In this document: positions 15,246 to 21,492 of the stretch, piece by piece
Layout: each line of letters starts with the position of its first letter
Position numbering within the stretch: the stretch's first letter is position 1
Assembly: GCA_035340715.1 (NCBI GenBank)
Contig: DAOQTX010000047.1
Span: 1-21,492, forward strand
Origin: DAOQTX01 sp035340715
GTDB taxonomy: Bacteria > Bacteroidota > Bacteroidia > AKYH767-A > OLB10
Reading direction: 5' to 3'
DNA length: 21,492 nucleotides
Notes under the pieces: model-generated
What the model was told of the DNA's origin: nothing
Seen by the model: only the letters and a program-made list of their open reading frames with translations
Databases searched by the model: none
Made by a program: the position numbers and the translations under genes

Positions 15246-16328
15246 TTATTCTGCTTTTACTTGTTGAGAGGAAGAAAACACTCTTCTTCGCAACCAACGC
15301 GGTATAATGATGGCTCCAATGAGCAGATATGGATAATAACTGATCAAGCGCCAAAGCAAGCCTAACGAAGCTTCCAACTTATCGGGTGTAAACTCTCCCA
15401 GAAAATCGGCAAACATAAGTTCGGCTATTCCGCTGCCACCAGGTGTTGGGCTCCCCAACATGATAATGCCCATCACCACTTGCCGTGCATAGATGACAAA
15501 ATGATCGAGGTTTACATTGTGAAAAGCCATGAGCAGGCAATTTACCACGGTATATCTCGCTGTCCACGAAGCAAAGGTGGCTAGGGTTGAAACAAACCAA
15601 TAGTTAAATGTCTTATTCTTTAAGCCACCCGAAGCAATAACCAATTGATTGCCGGTAACCAAAGCATTGTACTTCCATTTGCGCAACCAGGGCATTGAAA
15701 ACAGTTTGATCAATAACCACTTTACCAATCGAGGATTAAAGAATAAAGCATAAGCGACAAATAGTTTGTAAGCAAGAATGACAAAATAGATGGTCCAAAA
15801 GGAATAGTAAAACCCTTTGCCAAAATCAATTTGATTTAAACTGTCTTGATTGATATTGCTGAATAATGATTCGGGGCCTACCCAGTAAAAAACCAAGGGT
15901 GCCATGATGGCCAAAAAGATACCGTCTAAGAAAGTGGTAACCATTATAGCAGTGATGGATTTACCCATATTCACTTTTTCTCGATTGAGAATAAATATGG
16001 CAAAGATGAATCCTCCACCTAAAATTGCGGGCGCTACAGCCGAAGCAAATTCCCATATCATGATGACAAAAAATGAATTGCGCCAACTCAAATGCAAATC
16101 GGTGAGCACCCGAATGCGGATCATATAAGCCAGGTCGCGTACCACCATCATCAACACCGACATTGAAATCCAGAAAGTACTGTTCCAAGTCCAGTTGATT
16201 TGCGAATAGGCTTCGCGACTAAAATTATTGGAGATGAGATAAACTACCGCAGCCAATCCGATCAGGACCGGCCATATTATTTTACCAAGCCGAATGTGTT
16301 TAACGACCTCTTCATTATCAGTTTGCAT
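15246..16328 (-). CDS. Flippase-like / lysylphosphatidylglycerol synthase transmembrane domain protein (UPF0104)
   Basis: A 360-residue polytopic membrane protein of the lysylphosphatidylglycerol synthase TM-domain family, also called flippase-like or AglD-like. It has about seven or eight hydrophobic helices, starting with IIWPVLIGLAAVVYLIS (about 14-30). The conserved SPTPGGSGIAELMFADFL segment near the C-terminal third is the family hallmark, and EFASAVAPAILGGGFIFAIFIL is the other conserved block. There is no cytoplasmic aminoacyl-transferase domain, so it is not a full MprF; a role in moving or handling lipids is the usual guess. Its ATG overlaps the end of scpA by 11 bases, so translation is coupled and expression follows the chromosome-segregation gene. 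The functional link is unclear. Confidence 0.87.
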   Translation of the reverse strand: MQTDNEEVVKHIRLGKIIWPVLIGLAAVVYLISNNFSREAYSQINWTWNSTFWISMSVLMMVVRDLAYMIRIRVLTDLHLSWRNSFFVIMIWEFASAVAPAILGGGFIFAIFILNREKVNMGKSITAIMVTTFLDGIFLAIMAPLVFYWVGPESLFSNINQDSLNQIDFGKGFYYSFWTIYFVILAYKLFVAYALFFNPRLVKWLLIKLFSMPWLRKWKYNALVTGNQLVIASGGLKNKTFNYWFVSTLATFASWTARYTVVNCLLMAFHNVNLDHFVIYARQVVMGIIMLGSPTPGGSGIAELMFADFLGEFTPDKLEASLGLLWRLISYYPYLLIGAIIIPRWLRRRVFSSSQQVKAE

Positions 16329-17088
16329 GATAGGGTGTGTATTCCGGATGATACACCATGAAGTTATTGAATCCTTCGCCTATAAATATTTTGGCAAAAC
16401 CGGTGTTCAGCAATTCAAGCATGGCTAAGAATGTAAACACCGCATGAATTTTTGTTTTACAATGATTGAATATTTCTACAAAATCGAGTTTTTGTTTGGC
16501 TAGCAATTGCTGATTGATATGATCGCGTTCGTCTTCTATGCTGTAAGGATATTGTACCACTTTGAGTCTTGTATCTTCTTGAGCTTTGGCAAAACGAGCC
16601 ATCACTTTCTCAAAGCTTTGCATCAGTTTAAACAAGGTTAACTGATTCAACTCTCCACGATTTCCATCGGGGTCGTATTCAACGGCCATACGTTCCAATT
16701 CCATGCGTATGTTTCCTCTGAGTTCGAGCAGCTGCCGATCTTCTTCTTTTTGTTTCAATTCTTCGCTTGCTTCCTTAAAGCGCTTGTACTCCAACAACTG
16801 TCTTACCAAGTCTTGCCGAGGATCAATTTCATTTCCTTGCTCATCTATCTGAGGACGAGGCAAGAGCATTTTTGCTTTGATGCGCATGAGTGTAGCCGCC
16901 ACCAAAATGAATTCACTCGCCAATTCCAAATTCATATTCTGCGCCTGATGCATATACTCCAAAAAATCGTCTGTGATTTTTGCAATCGGAATATTATGAA
17001 TGTCTAACTCTTCTCGTTCAATAAAGAAAAGCAGCAGATCAAAGGGACCTTCAAATTGGGGTAATTTTATTTCGTAAACTTCACTCAT
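16318..17088 (-). CDS. scpA: Segregation and condensation protein A
   Basis: ScpA is the kleisin that bridges the SMC heads and carries ScpB in the bacterial condensin. The start MSEVYEIKLPQFEGPFDLLLFFIEREELDI is the typical opening, and ITDDFLEYM, EFILVAATLMRIKAKMLLPRP follow as in the family; the middle is charged and coiled-coil-like, and the C-terminus is a small winged helix (from about residue 185: HAVFTFLAMLELLNTGFAKI). I chose the ATG at 17088 (256 residues). The frame extends to an ATG at 17142, but a promoter-like element sits at 17142-17149, so that start would lie upstream of or at the transcript's beginning, and the extra residues are not family-like. It overlaps the flippase-like gene by 11 bases. 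Confidence 0.94.
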   Translation of the reverse strand: MSEVYEIKLPQFEGPFDLLLFFIEREELDIHNIPIAKITDDFLEYMHQAQNMNLELASEFILVAATLMRIKAKMLLPRPQIDEQGNEIDPRQDLVRQLLEYKRFKEASEELKQKEEDRQLLELRGNIRMELERMAVEYDPDGNRGELNQLTLFKLMQSFEKVMARFAKAQEDTRLKVVQYPYSIEDERDHINQQLLAKQKLDFVEIFNHCKTKIHAVFTFLAMLELLNTGFAKIFIGEGFNNFMVYHPEYTPYHAN

Positions 17089-17141
17089 TGTTTTAGGGCT
17101 ACCGACTTCAAAGAAAACAAAATTTGTCCATATTTCAAGCA

Positions 17142-17149
17142 CAAAAGCA
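17142..17149 (-). promoter_or_regulatory. Possible -7 element for scpA
   Basis: Minus-strand TGCTTTTG, one base off TAnnTTTG; its context CTTTTGTGC matches that of the element before the cystathionine enzyme. It lies 53 bases before the chosen scpA ATG. No -33 partner is seen. Confidence 0.35.
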
Positions 17150-17188
17150 CGGTTTAAAGCAACACAAACAGATTCGCATTATTAAGTG

Positions 17189-17196
17189 TAAGTTTG
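17189..17196 (+). promoter_or_regulatory. -7 element for the arsC-like/eamA/yicC/gmk operon
   Basis: TAAGTTTG fits TAnnTTTG exactly and is 19 bases before the ATG at 17216. The -33 position lacks TTTG. Confidence 0.45.
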
Positions 17197-17215
17197 TCGG
17201 CATTCCATTTACATC

Positions 17216-17578
17216 ATGAAAAAAATATATCACCTTTCAACCTGTAGTACCAATCAAAGAATTTTAAAAGAACTCAAGCCCGGAAAGGATTTTGAGTTGC
17301 AAGAAATTAAAACGGAAAAAATCAGTGCCAAACAATTGGACGAAATGAAAAAACGCAGCGGATCATACGAGGCATTGTTTAGCCGAAGAGCAATGAAATA
17401 TCGTGAATGGGGTTTGCACGAAAAAGAATTGAGCGAAAAAGAAATGCGCGATTGCATTTTAAAAGAATACACTTTTTTGAAAAGGCCGGTCATTATTATT
17501 GATGATGAAATTTTTTGCGGATCGGGAAAGAATGAAATCGCAAAGGCCAAAGCCAAAATGAAAAACAAAAAAGTTTAA
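17216..17578 (+). CDS. ArsC/Spx-like thioredoxin-fold protein
   Basis: A 120-residue protein with the arsenate reductase (ArsC)/Spx-family layout: an N-terminal beta-strand and active-site loop IYHLSTCSTNQRIL with a single cysteine (C10), a middle helical part including YEALFSRRAMKYREWGL, and FLKRPVIIIDDEIFCGSG (about 87-104), which matches the family's LxxRP block (R90, P91). The loop is CSTN, not the CxxC of many Spx proteins, so a redox switch at that site is not available, although C80 and C101 exist. It may reduce a substrate with glutathione or thioredoxin or act as a regulator; arsenate reduction is not shown. The Lys-rich C-terminus looks disordered. It leads an operon: eamA starts 12 bases later. 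Confidence 0.82.
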   Translation: MKKIYHLSTCSTNQRILKELKPGKDFELQEIKTEKISAKQLDEMKKRSGSYEALFSRRAMKYREWGLHEKELSEKEMRDCILKEYTFLKRPVIIIDDEIFCGSGKNEIAKAKAKMKNKKV

Positions 17579-17590
17579 TTCGATCCGGTA

Positions 17591-18490
17591 GTGATTTCAA
17601 AAAAGAGCGGACATATTGCCGTACTGTCGGCCAATATTATTTATGGTGCCAACTATGCGATTGCCAAAGAAGTGATGCCCGAATACATCGGTCCATTTGC
17701 TTTTATTTTTCTACGAGTAGCCGGAGCCGTACTGTTGTTTTTTACCGCTTCGCTTTTTATCAAAGAAAAAATGGAAAGCAAAGACATTCGAAAATGTTTT
17801 ATGCTGGCTTTATTTGGCGTGGCCATCAATCAACTCTTATTCTTCAAAGGGCTTAGCATTACTTCACCGGTTAATGCGGCCTTAATGATGACAACCAATC
17901 CGGTGCAGGTGCTCATCATTGCTTGGATACTACTGGGCGAAAGAATTACCCTACAAAAAAGTGCCGGTATTGTATTAGGGCTGTGTGGCGCATTGTTGCT
18001 CATATTGTTAAGCGATTATCAAAGCGAACACGAAGCGTCTTTCGCTGGCGATCTGATGGTTTTTATCAATTCGCTTTCATGGGCCGCCTTTATTGTGATG
18101 GTTAAACCACTGATGATGAAGTATCATCCTGTCACTGTAATGAAGTGGGTTTTTCTTTCGGGTCTAATATTGGTTTCTCCTTTTGGCATCAGCGAATTTC
18201 AAGAAGCGCGTTTTAGCGAACTGACTCCTTACTTGTGGCTGCACGTGGCATTTGTGGTAGTGGCTACTACTTTTATTGCCTATCTGCTCAATGTGAGCGC
18301 CCTTAAAACCTTAAGCCCTACCGTAGTTAGCTACTACATTTATTTGCAACCTTTATTAGCTGCATTGTTTGGAATTTTCTTTGGGTATGGTTCACCACAA
18401 TGGCAACATGCTTTATCTGCAGCGCTTATTTTTGCCGGGGTGTATTTGGTTAGCATAAGCAACAAAAGAAGAATGGAATCAAAAACTTAA
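17591..18490 (+). CDS. EamA-family (DMT superfamily) transporter
   Basis: A 299-residue inner-membrane protein with ten predicted membrane helices arranged as two EamA repeats. The first repeat starts at AVLSANIIYGANYAIAKEVMP and includes NAALMMTTNPVQVLIIAWILLGERIT (about 95-120), the usual end-of-repeat signature; the second repeat has SLSWAAFIVMVKPLM and later SPTVVSYYIYLQPLLAALFG. The family exports or exchanges amino acids, metabolites or nucleotide sugars; the substrate cannot be inferred. The start is a GTG at 17591; the next in-frame ATG would remove the first helix. It sits 12 bases after the ArsC-like gene and 24 before yicC, so it is part of the same transcript. Confidence 0.88.
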   Translation: MISKKSGHIAVLSANIIYGANYAIAKEVMPEYIGPFAFIFLRVAGAVLLFFTASLFIKEKMESKDIRKCFMLALFGVAINQLLFFKGLSITSPVNAALMMTTNPVQVLIIAWILLGERITLQKSAGIVLGLCGALLLILLSDYQSEHEASFAGDLMVFINSLSWAAFIVMVKPLMMKYHPVTVMKWVFLSGLILVSPFGISEFQEARFSELTPYLWLHVAFVVVATTFIAYLLNVSALKTLSPTVVSYYIYLQPLLAALFGIFFGYGSPQWQHALSAALIFAGVYLVSISNKRRMESKT

Positions 18491-18514
18491 TTTTACACAC
18501 AAACACTTTTCTAT

Positions 18515-19384
18515 ATGATTCGATCAATGACCGGTTACGGTAAAAAACAACAACTCGTTCAAGGGCATCAGGTTTCTTTTGAAATACGTTCACTCAACAG
18601 CAAGTATCTCGAACTGAATTTACGTATGCCGCCACAATTCAGAGAAAAAGAGTATGAGTTGCGCAACGAAATAGGAAAGCATGTTGAAAGAGGAAAAGCA
18701 GAAATATTTCTAAACATTGAAGCCAATGAAGCACAAGCCAATGGTGTGTTTAATGAAAAACTGATCGAAGCCTATCACAAAGAATTAAAAAGAATTGGTA
18801 CAAAGTTGAAAATAAGTGAGCCGATTAAAATCGACAGTCTACTCAAACTTCCCAATGCCATTGGCAACGACAGAAGGCAAGCAGACGAAACATTGTGGAA
18901 GCAGATAAAAAAGATGGTGGACGAAGCATTGATTAAGTACGATGCCTTTAGAGTAACCGAAGGAAAATCGATTGAAAAGGACATGAAACTTAGAGTACAA
19001 TTGATCGAAGATAAACTGAAAGCCATTTTTCCTTTGGCGCAGCAACGCACCCAACAAATAAAAGATCGATTGGAAAAAGAACTCAATAAGCTAAAAGCTG
19101 AATTGATTGACAAAAACAGGTTTGAGCAAGAACTCATTTTCTATTTTGAAAAGTTGGATATTACCGAAGAAAAAGTAAGGCTTAAAAGTCATATTCAGTT
19201 TTTTAGAAATACCTTGAAAGCAGAAGGAAACAATGGTAAAAAACTCGGATTTATTTGTCAGGAAATTGGCAGAGAGATCAATACAATAGGGTCAAAAGCC
19301 AACGATGCCGATATTCAAAAAATAGTGGTAGAGATGAAAGATGAGTTGGAAAAAATAAAAGAGCAGGTATCGAATACTTTATAA
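18515..19384 (+). CDS. yicC: YicC/YloC family endoribonuclease
   Basis: A 289-residue cytosolic protein of the YicC/YloC family, members of which have been characterised as endoribonucleases involved in RNA turnover. The opening MIRSMTGYGKK and FEIRSLNSKYLELNLRMP (26-43) are the family's N-terminal signature; LIDKNRFEQELIFYFEKLDITEEKVRLKSH (about 216-245) and KKLGFICQEIGREINTIGSKAND (about 260-282) form the conserved C-terminal domain. The central part is charged and helical. The stop is followed directly by gmk, the common yicC-gmk arrangement in many bacteria, so translation is likely coupled. No unusual features. Confidence 0.93.
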   Translation: MIRSMTGYGKKQQLVQGHQVSFEIRSLNSKYLELNLRMPPQFREKEYELRNEIGKHVERGKAEIFLNIEANEAQANGVFNEKLIEAYHKELKRIGTKLKISEPIKIDSLLKLPNAIGNDRRQADETLWKQIKKMVDEALIKYDAFRVTEGKSIEKDMKLRVQLIEDKLKAIFPLAQQRTQQIKDRLEKELNKLKAELIDKNRFEQELIFYFEKLDITEEKVRLKSHIQFFRNTLKAEGNNGKKLGFICQEIGREINTIGSKANDADIQKIVVEMKDELEKIKEQVSNTL

Positions 19385-19387
19385 GTG

Positions 19388-19954
19388 ATGAAAAAGAAAT
19401 GCCTTTTGTTTTGCGGGCCTTCGGGCAGTGGAAAAACCACCGTTGTGCATCATTTGCTCCAACAATTTGACAAACTACGGTTTTCGGTATCGGCTACCAC
19501 GCGACCTCGCAGAACGACTGAGGTGGATGGAGTAGATTATCACTTTATGAGCATAGAGGAGTTTAGAAAGGCCATCGATAATCAGCGTTTTGTAGAATGG
19601 GAAGAAGTGTATGATGGGCGATACTACGGTACGCTAAAAAGCGAAGTAGAACGCCTTTTACAACAAGGTTATCATCCGGTATTTGATGTGGATGTCATTG
19701 GGGGAATACATTTGAAAGAATATTTTGGTCCAAACATGTTGGCGGTATTTGTTCATGCACCCAATCGGCAAGCATTGGAAGATCGATTAAAAAAACGTGG
19801 AACCGAAAGTGAAGAAACTTTGGACATACGCATCAAAAAGGCTGAGCAAGAACTAAGCTATCGCGATCGATTTGACAAAGTGTTGGTCAATACCCATTTG
19901 AGGGAGACTTGTACAGAAGCCGAAAATCTCGTGAAAAATTTTTTATCGCTATAA
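19388..19954 (+). CDS. gmk: Guanylate kinase
   Basis: Gmk phosphorylates GMP to GDP with ATP, an essential step of purine nucleotide synthesis. The P-loop GPSGSGKTT lies at residues 10-18; SVSATTRPRRTTEVDGVDYHF is the GMP-binding region, and FVEWEEVYDGRYYGT and VFDVDVIGG complete the family motifs. I chose the ATG at 19388 (188 residues); a GTG at 19385 directly abuts the yicC stop and would add one residue. Its stop overlaps the T-run of the opposing lipoprotein terminator. It is the last gene of the operon starting at 17216. Confidence 0.96.
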   Translation: MKKKCLLFCGPSGSGKTTVVHHLLQQFDKLRFSVSATTRPRRTTEVDGVDYHFMSIEEFRKAIDNQRFVEWEEVYDGRYYGTLKSEVERLLQQGYHPVFDVDVIGGIHLKEYFGPNMLAVFVHAPNRQALEDRLKKRGTESEETLDIRIKKAEQELSYRDRFDKVLVNTHLRETCTEAENLVKNFLSL

Positions 19955-19990
19955 AAAAATGAAGCCCGACTTTTTATCAAAGCCGGGCCT
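19953..19990. terminator. Shared terminator between gmk and the lipoprotein gene
   Basis: GCCCG (19964-19968) pairs with CGGGC (19984-19988), extended inwards by C-G and three T-A pairs around a 5-base loop. One A-C mismatch on the plus strand becomes a G-U pair on the minus strand, where two more outer pairs also form and seven T residues follow (19959-19953). It should therefore terminate the leftward lipoprotein gene best; on the plus strand a weaker T-run follows. Confidence 0.8.
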
Positions 19991-20011
19991 TACATTTTTC
20001 TTTAGGTTCAA

Positions 20012-20266
20012 TTACTGTGTACTTTCAGTGCTTTCAGTAGTAGTAGTACCTTCTGTTTCGGTAGTACCTTCTGTGGTAGCATCGGTAGTGGTTTCAGTAG
20101 TTGTTTCGGTAGCTGCAGTTTCAGTAGTGGTTTCAGTAGCGGCCATAATTGAATCGGCCTGTGCTTGCGCATCGGCTTCCGTTTGTGCCTGCTGCTCAGC
20201 AGAAGGACCACAAGCTACTACAAAAAATAAAGAGGCTACAGCTAAAAAAGTGCTTACTTTTTTCAT
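20012..20266 (-). CDS. Small Thr/Glu-rich lipoprotein
   Basis: An 84-residue protein with a lipoprotein signal: Lys-Lys start, hydrophobic core FLAVASLFF and the lipobox VVAC with the lipidated cysteine at 19. After a Gln/Ala-rich stretch (22-43) the mature part is nearly all Thr, Glu and Ala, with repeated TTET and ATETT units, ending without any fold-like sequence. It should be membrane-anchored and extended, perhaps as a spacer or surface brush; no function can be assigned. Low-complexity DNA opens long frames on the opposite strand, but the signal peptide, promoter and oriented terminator all support the minus strand. Similar small lipoproteins are common in this phylum, often abundant and poorly conserved in the tail. 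Confidence 0.82.
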   Translation of the reverse strand: MKKVSTFLAVASLFFVVACGPSAEQQAQTEADAQAQADSIMAATETTTETAATETTTETTTDATTEGTTETEGTTTTESTESTQ

Positions 20267-20302
20267 GATTTTTGGTTGTTATTTGAATTGGTTTAACACA
20301 GG

Positions 20303-20310
20303 CAAAATTA
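20303..20310 (-). promoter_or_regulatory. -7 element for the lipoprotein gene
   Basis: Minus-strand TAATTTTG fits TAnnTTTG exactly, 36 bases before the ATG at 20266. No TTTG is found at the expected -33 distance. Confidence 0.4.
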
Positions 20311-20329
20311 TACAATCGCTTTTAGCCTC

Positions 20330-20388
20330 AGGTATTGTAAATGAAACACTTATACAGCACTTATTAACAATACTTTAATGCAATACTT
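20330..20388. repeat. Repeated CAATACTT elements upstream of the oxygenase promoter
   Basis: CAATACTT occurs at 20368-20375 and again at 20381-20388, a 13-base period, and an inverted variant (CAATACCT on the minus strand) is at 20330-20337. The last copy ends 2 bases before the -33 box of the oxygenase gene, a usual place for an activator site. AAATGAA/TTCATTT inverted copies also lie here. Chance in AT-rich DNA is possible. Confidence 0.4.
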
Positions 20389-20390
20389 CA

Positions 20391-20422
20391 TTTGACAGAG
20401 CAAAGGCGAATACCTATATTGG
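20391..20422 (+). promoter_or_regulatory. Promoter of the JmjC/cupin-like oxygenase gene
   Basis: TTTG (20391-20394), exactly 20 bases, then TATATTGG (20415-20422), one base off TAnnTTTG. The ATG follows at 20439. Spacing equals that of the promoter at 10436. Confidence 0.6.
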
Positions 20423-20438
20423 CGATTATTTTTTAATT

Positions 20439-21278
20439 ATGTCATCATCTCCCATTGAACGAAGAAGCGGCCTCAGCGCCAAGATGTTTTTGGATGAATA
20501 TATTATTCCCAATAAACCGGTAATTCTTACCGACCAAGCAGATGACTGGGAAGCACGAAAACTTTTTACTCCTGAATTTTTTAAGAAAAATTTTCCGGAT
20601 AAAGTTGGCAGCATTAAAAACATCGACTACAAACTGGGCGATTATATTGATATGATGTTGTCCAGCACCGATGATAAACCCGCACCTTATCCGTTTAAAC
20701 TCGATATCGATTTTAAATTCACTGAGCTTCAACCTTACATACAACCCGGGTTTGAGGTATTGAAAAAAAACCGATTGAAAAGCTCCTTAATCAGCCGAAG
20801 AATAATGCCAATGGCGGCCACATGTGAGGTGTTTTTTGGTGGACGCTCCGGATGGTTTCCTTATCTGCACTATGATCTTTATGGTTTATACGCTATAGTA
20901 ACTCAAATTTATGGCAGAAAAGAATTTATCGTTTATAAACCCGAAGACGCTCAATACATGTATCCCGATCCGGAAAACCCGTGGATGTCCACTATTGAAA
21001 AGTATTATGACCCTGATTATACTAAATATCCGAAGTTTAAGAACGCAACTGCGATAAGCGATACGGTGCACCCGGGCGAAACCATTTTTGTCCCTAAAGG
21101 TTGGTGGCATACTGCACGATCATTAGAACCTTCTATTTCTATTGCTCAGGATTTATTGACACATCATAACTGGGATGTATTTAAACGAGATATTGTTTTT
21201 TATAAAAAGAAACAAAGCAAAGTAAAGGCCGGTATTATTGGAGCATATCTTTCAGTAATTGATAAAATAATGGATTAG
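20439..21278 (+). CDS. JmjC/cupin_8-like Fe(II)- and 2-oxoglutarate-dependent oxygenase
   Basis: A 279-residue cytosolic protein resembling the cupin-like/JmjC family that includes FIH-type hydroxylases. The N-terminal FLDEYIIPNKPVILTDQADDWEA is the common opening of these proteins. The probable iron ligands are H144 and D146 (LHYDLYG) and H224 (GWWHTA), and K161 or R160 in GRKEFIVYKPED is placed to bind 2-oxoglutarate. GETIFVPKGWWH is the typical second cupin motif. Substrate is unknown: protein, ribosomal or small-molecule hydroxylation are all possible. The C-terminal 40 residues are basic and may be membrane-proximal (GIIGAYLSVI). It stands alone, divergent from the lipoprotein gene, with its own promoter and repeated upstream elements. 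Confidence 0.85.
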   Translation: MSSSPIERRSGLSAKMFLDEYIIPNKPVILTDQADDWEARKLFTPEFFKKNFPDKVGSIKNIDYKLGDYIDMMLSSTDDKPAPYPFKLDIDFKFTELQPYIQPGFEVLKKNRLKSSLISRRIMPMAATCEVFFGGRSGWFPYLHYDLYGLYAIVTQIYGRKEFIVYKPEDAQYMYPDPENPWMSTIEKYYDPDYTKYPKFKNATAISDTVHPGETIFVPKGWWHTARSLEPSISIAQDLLTHHNWDVFKRDIVFYKKKQSKVKAGIIGAYLSVIDKIMD

Positions 21279-21359
21279 GGAATACATGATTATTTAGTGC
21301 AAGGTTTACTCCCTCAACAGCACCAGTTTTTCTACTTTGCAAAATGCACCAATAATCCT

Positions 21360-21492
21360 CTACTCAAACACAATCTTACCATAATAACTTTTCTTCTTAC
21401 TGCTCAAAGTTACGGTATAAATACCCCTAGCTTCTGTTTCTAAATTGAGTTTAATCTTGCCATCGTTCATTTGCAGAAGTTTTTGCTGAATG
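21360..21492 (-). CDS. C-terminal end of a type IX secretion cargo protein, cut by window edge
   Basis: Forty-three codons and a TAG stop are visible, entering from the right edge. The end, GIYTVTLSSKKKSYYGKIVFE, has the GIY(T/F)V strand and Lys-containing last strand of the type A (Por) sorting domain, preceded by MNDGKIKLNLETEA. That domain directs folded proteins through the type IX system after Sec export. The body of the protein lies outside the window, so its activity is unknown. It converges with the oxygenase gene across 81 bases in which I see no strong terminator. Confidence 0.75.
   Translation of the reverse strand, partial: IQQKLLQMNDGKIKLNLETEARGIYTVTLSSKKKSYYGKIVFE

Noticed and set aside
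18775..19137. A 120-codon minus-strand open frame inside yicC
   Set aside because: It is a Ser/Leu/Phe-rich shadow of the charged coiled region of YicC and has no promoter or family resemblance.
19959..20378. A 139-codon plus-strand open frame rich in Val and Ser opposite the lipoprotein gene
   Set aside because: It is the antisense reading of the Thr/Glu repeat; the minus-strand frame has a signal peptide, lipobox, promoter element and correctly oriented terminator.
1..21492. A defence island, biosynthetic cluster or mobile element
   Set aside because: No nuclease, toxin-antitoxin, transposase, integrase or modular synthase gene is present; the genes are mostly conserved housekeeping functions with similar base composition.

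Overview
This window is an AT-rich stretch of chromosome from a member of the Bacteroidota, and almost all of it is ordinary housekeeping sequence. The evidence for the phylum is: two proteins with C-terminal type IX secretion (Por) sorting domains; the gene order ftsX-DUF3098-uppP-truB-queA-ispD; a bacteroidetes-type tryptophan 2,3-dioxygenase; an enlarged LeuS; and recurring promoter elements of the form TAnnTTTG, sometimes with a TTG/TTTG element about 20 bases upstream, instead of sigma70-type boxes. I cannot place the organism below phylum. I saw no tRNA, rRNA, CRISPR array, insertion sequence, phage gene or riboswitch, and no intergenic gap exceeds about 175 bases.

Layout. (1) 1-5070, minus strand: a tight cell-envelope and RNA-modification cluster transcribed leftwards. 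It runs ftsX, DUF3098, uppP, truB, (155-base gap with its own promoter-like element), queA, ispD, then a D-Ala-D-Ala carboxypeptidase cut by the left edge. (2) 5197-11348, plus strand: leuS and scpB (3 bases apart), a secreted DUF3108 protein, tryptophan 2,3-dioxygenase, and a membrane protein overlapped by a small winged-helix regulator, behind the clearest promoter in the window. (3) 11351-17088, minus strand: scpA, a flippase-like membrane protein and a cystathionine gamma-synthase/lyase ending at a hairpin terminator; then a secreted M43 metalloprotease ending at a 26-base perfect palindrome; then a START/SRPBCC-like protein. (4) 17216-19954, plus strand: an ArsC/Spx-like protein, an EamA transporter, YicC and guanylate kinase. 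(5) 19955-21492: a Thr/Glu-rich small lipoprotein (minus) divergent from a JmjC/cupin-like oxygenase (plus), then the C-terminus of another type IX cargo protein at the right edge (minus).

How the genes fit together. IspD makes isoprenoid precursors; UppP recycles the undecaprenyl carrier built from isoprenoids; FtsX controls septal peptidoglycan hydrolysis; the edge carboxypeptidase trims peptidoglycan. The left cluster is therefore largely an envelope-growth unit, with two tRNA-modification genes in it. ScpA and ScpB belong to one complex (SMC condensin) but sit about 8 kb apart on opposite strands.

I did not find a convincing new multi-gene system. The items most worth a second look are the membrane protein/regulator pair, the Thr/Glu-rich lipoprotein, the JmjC-like oxygenase with repeated elements at its promoter, and the conserved but unexplained DUF3098 gene between ftsX and uppP.
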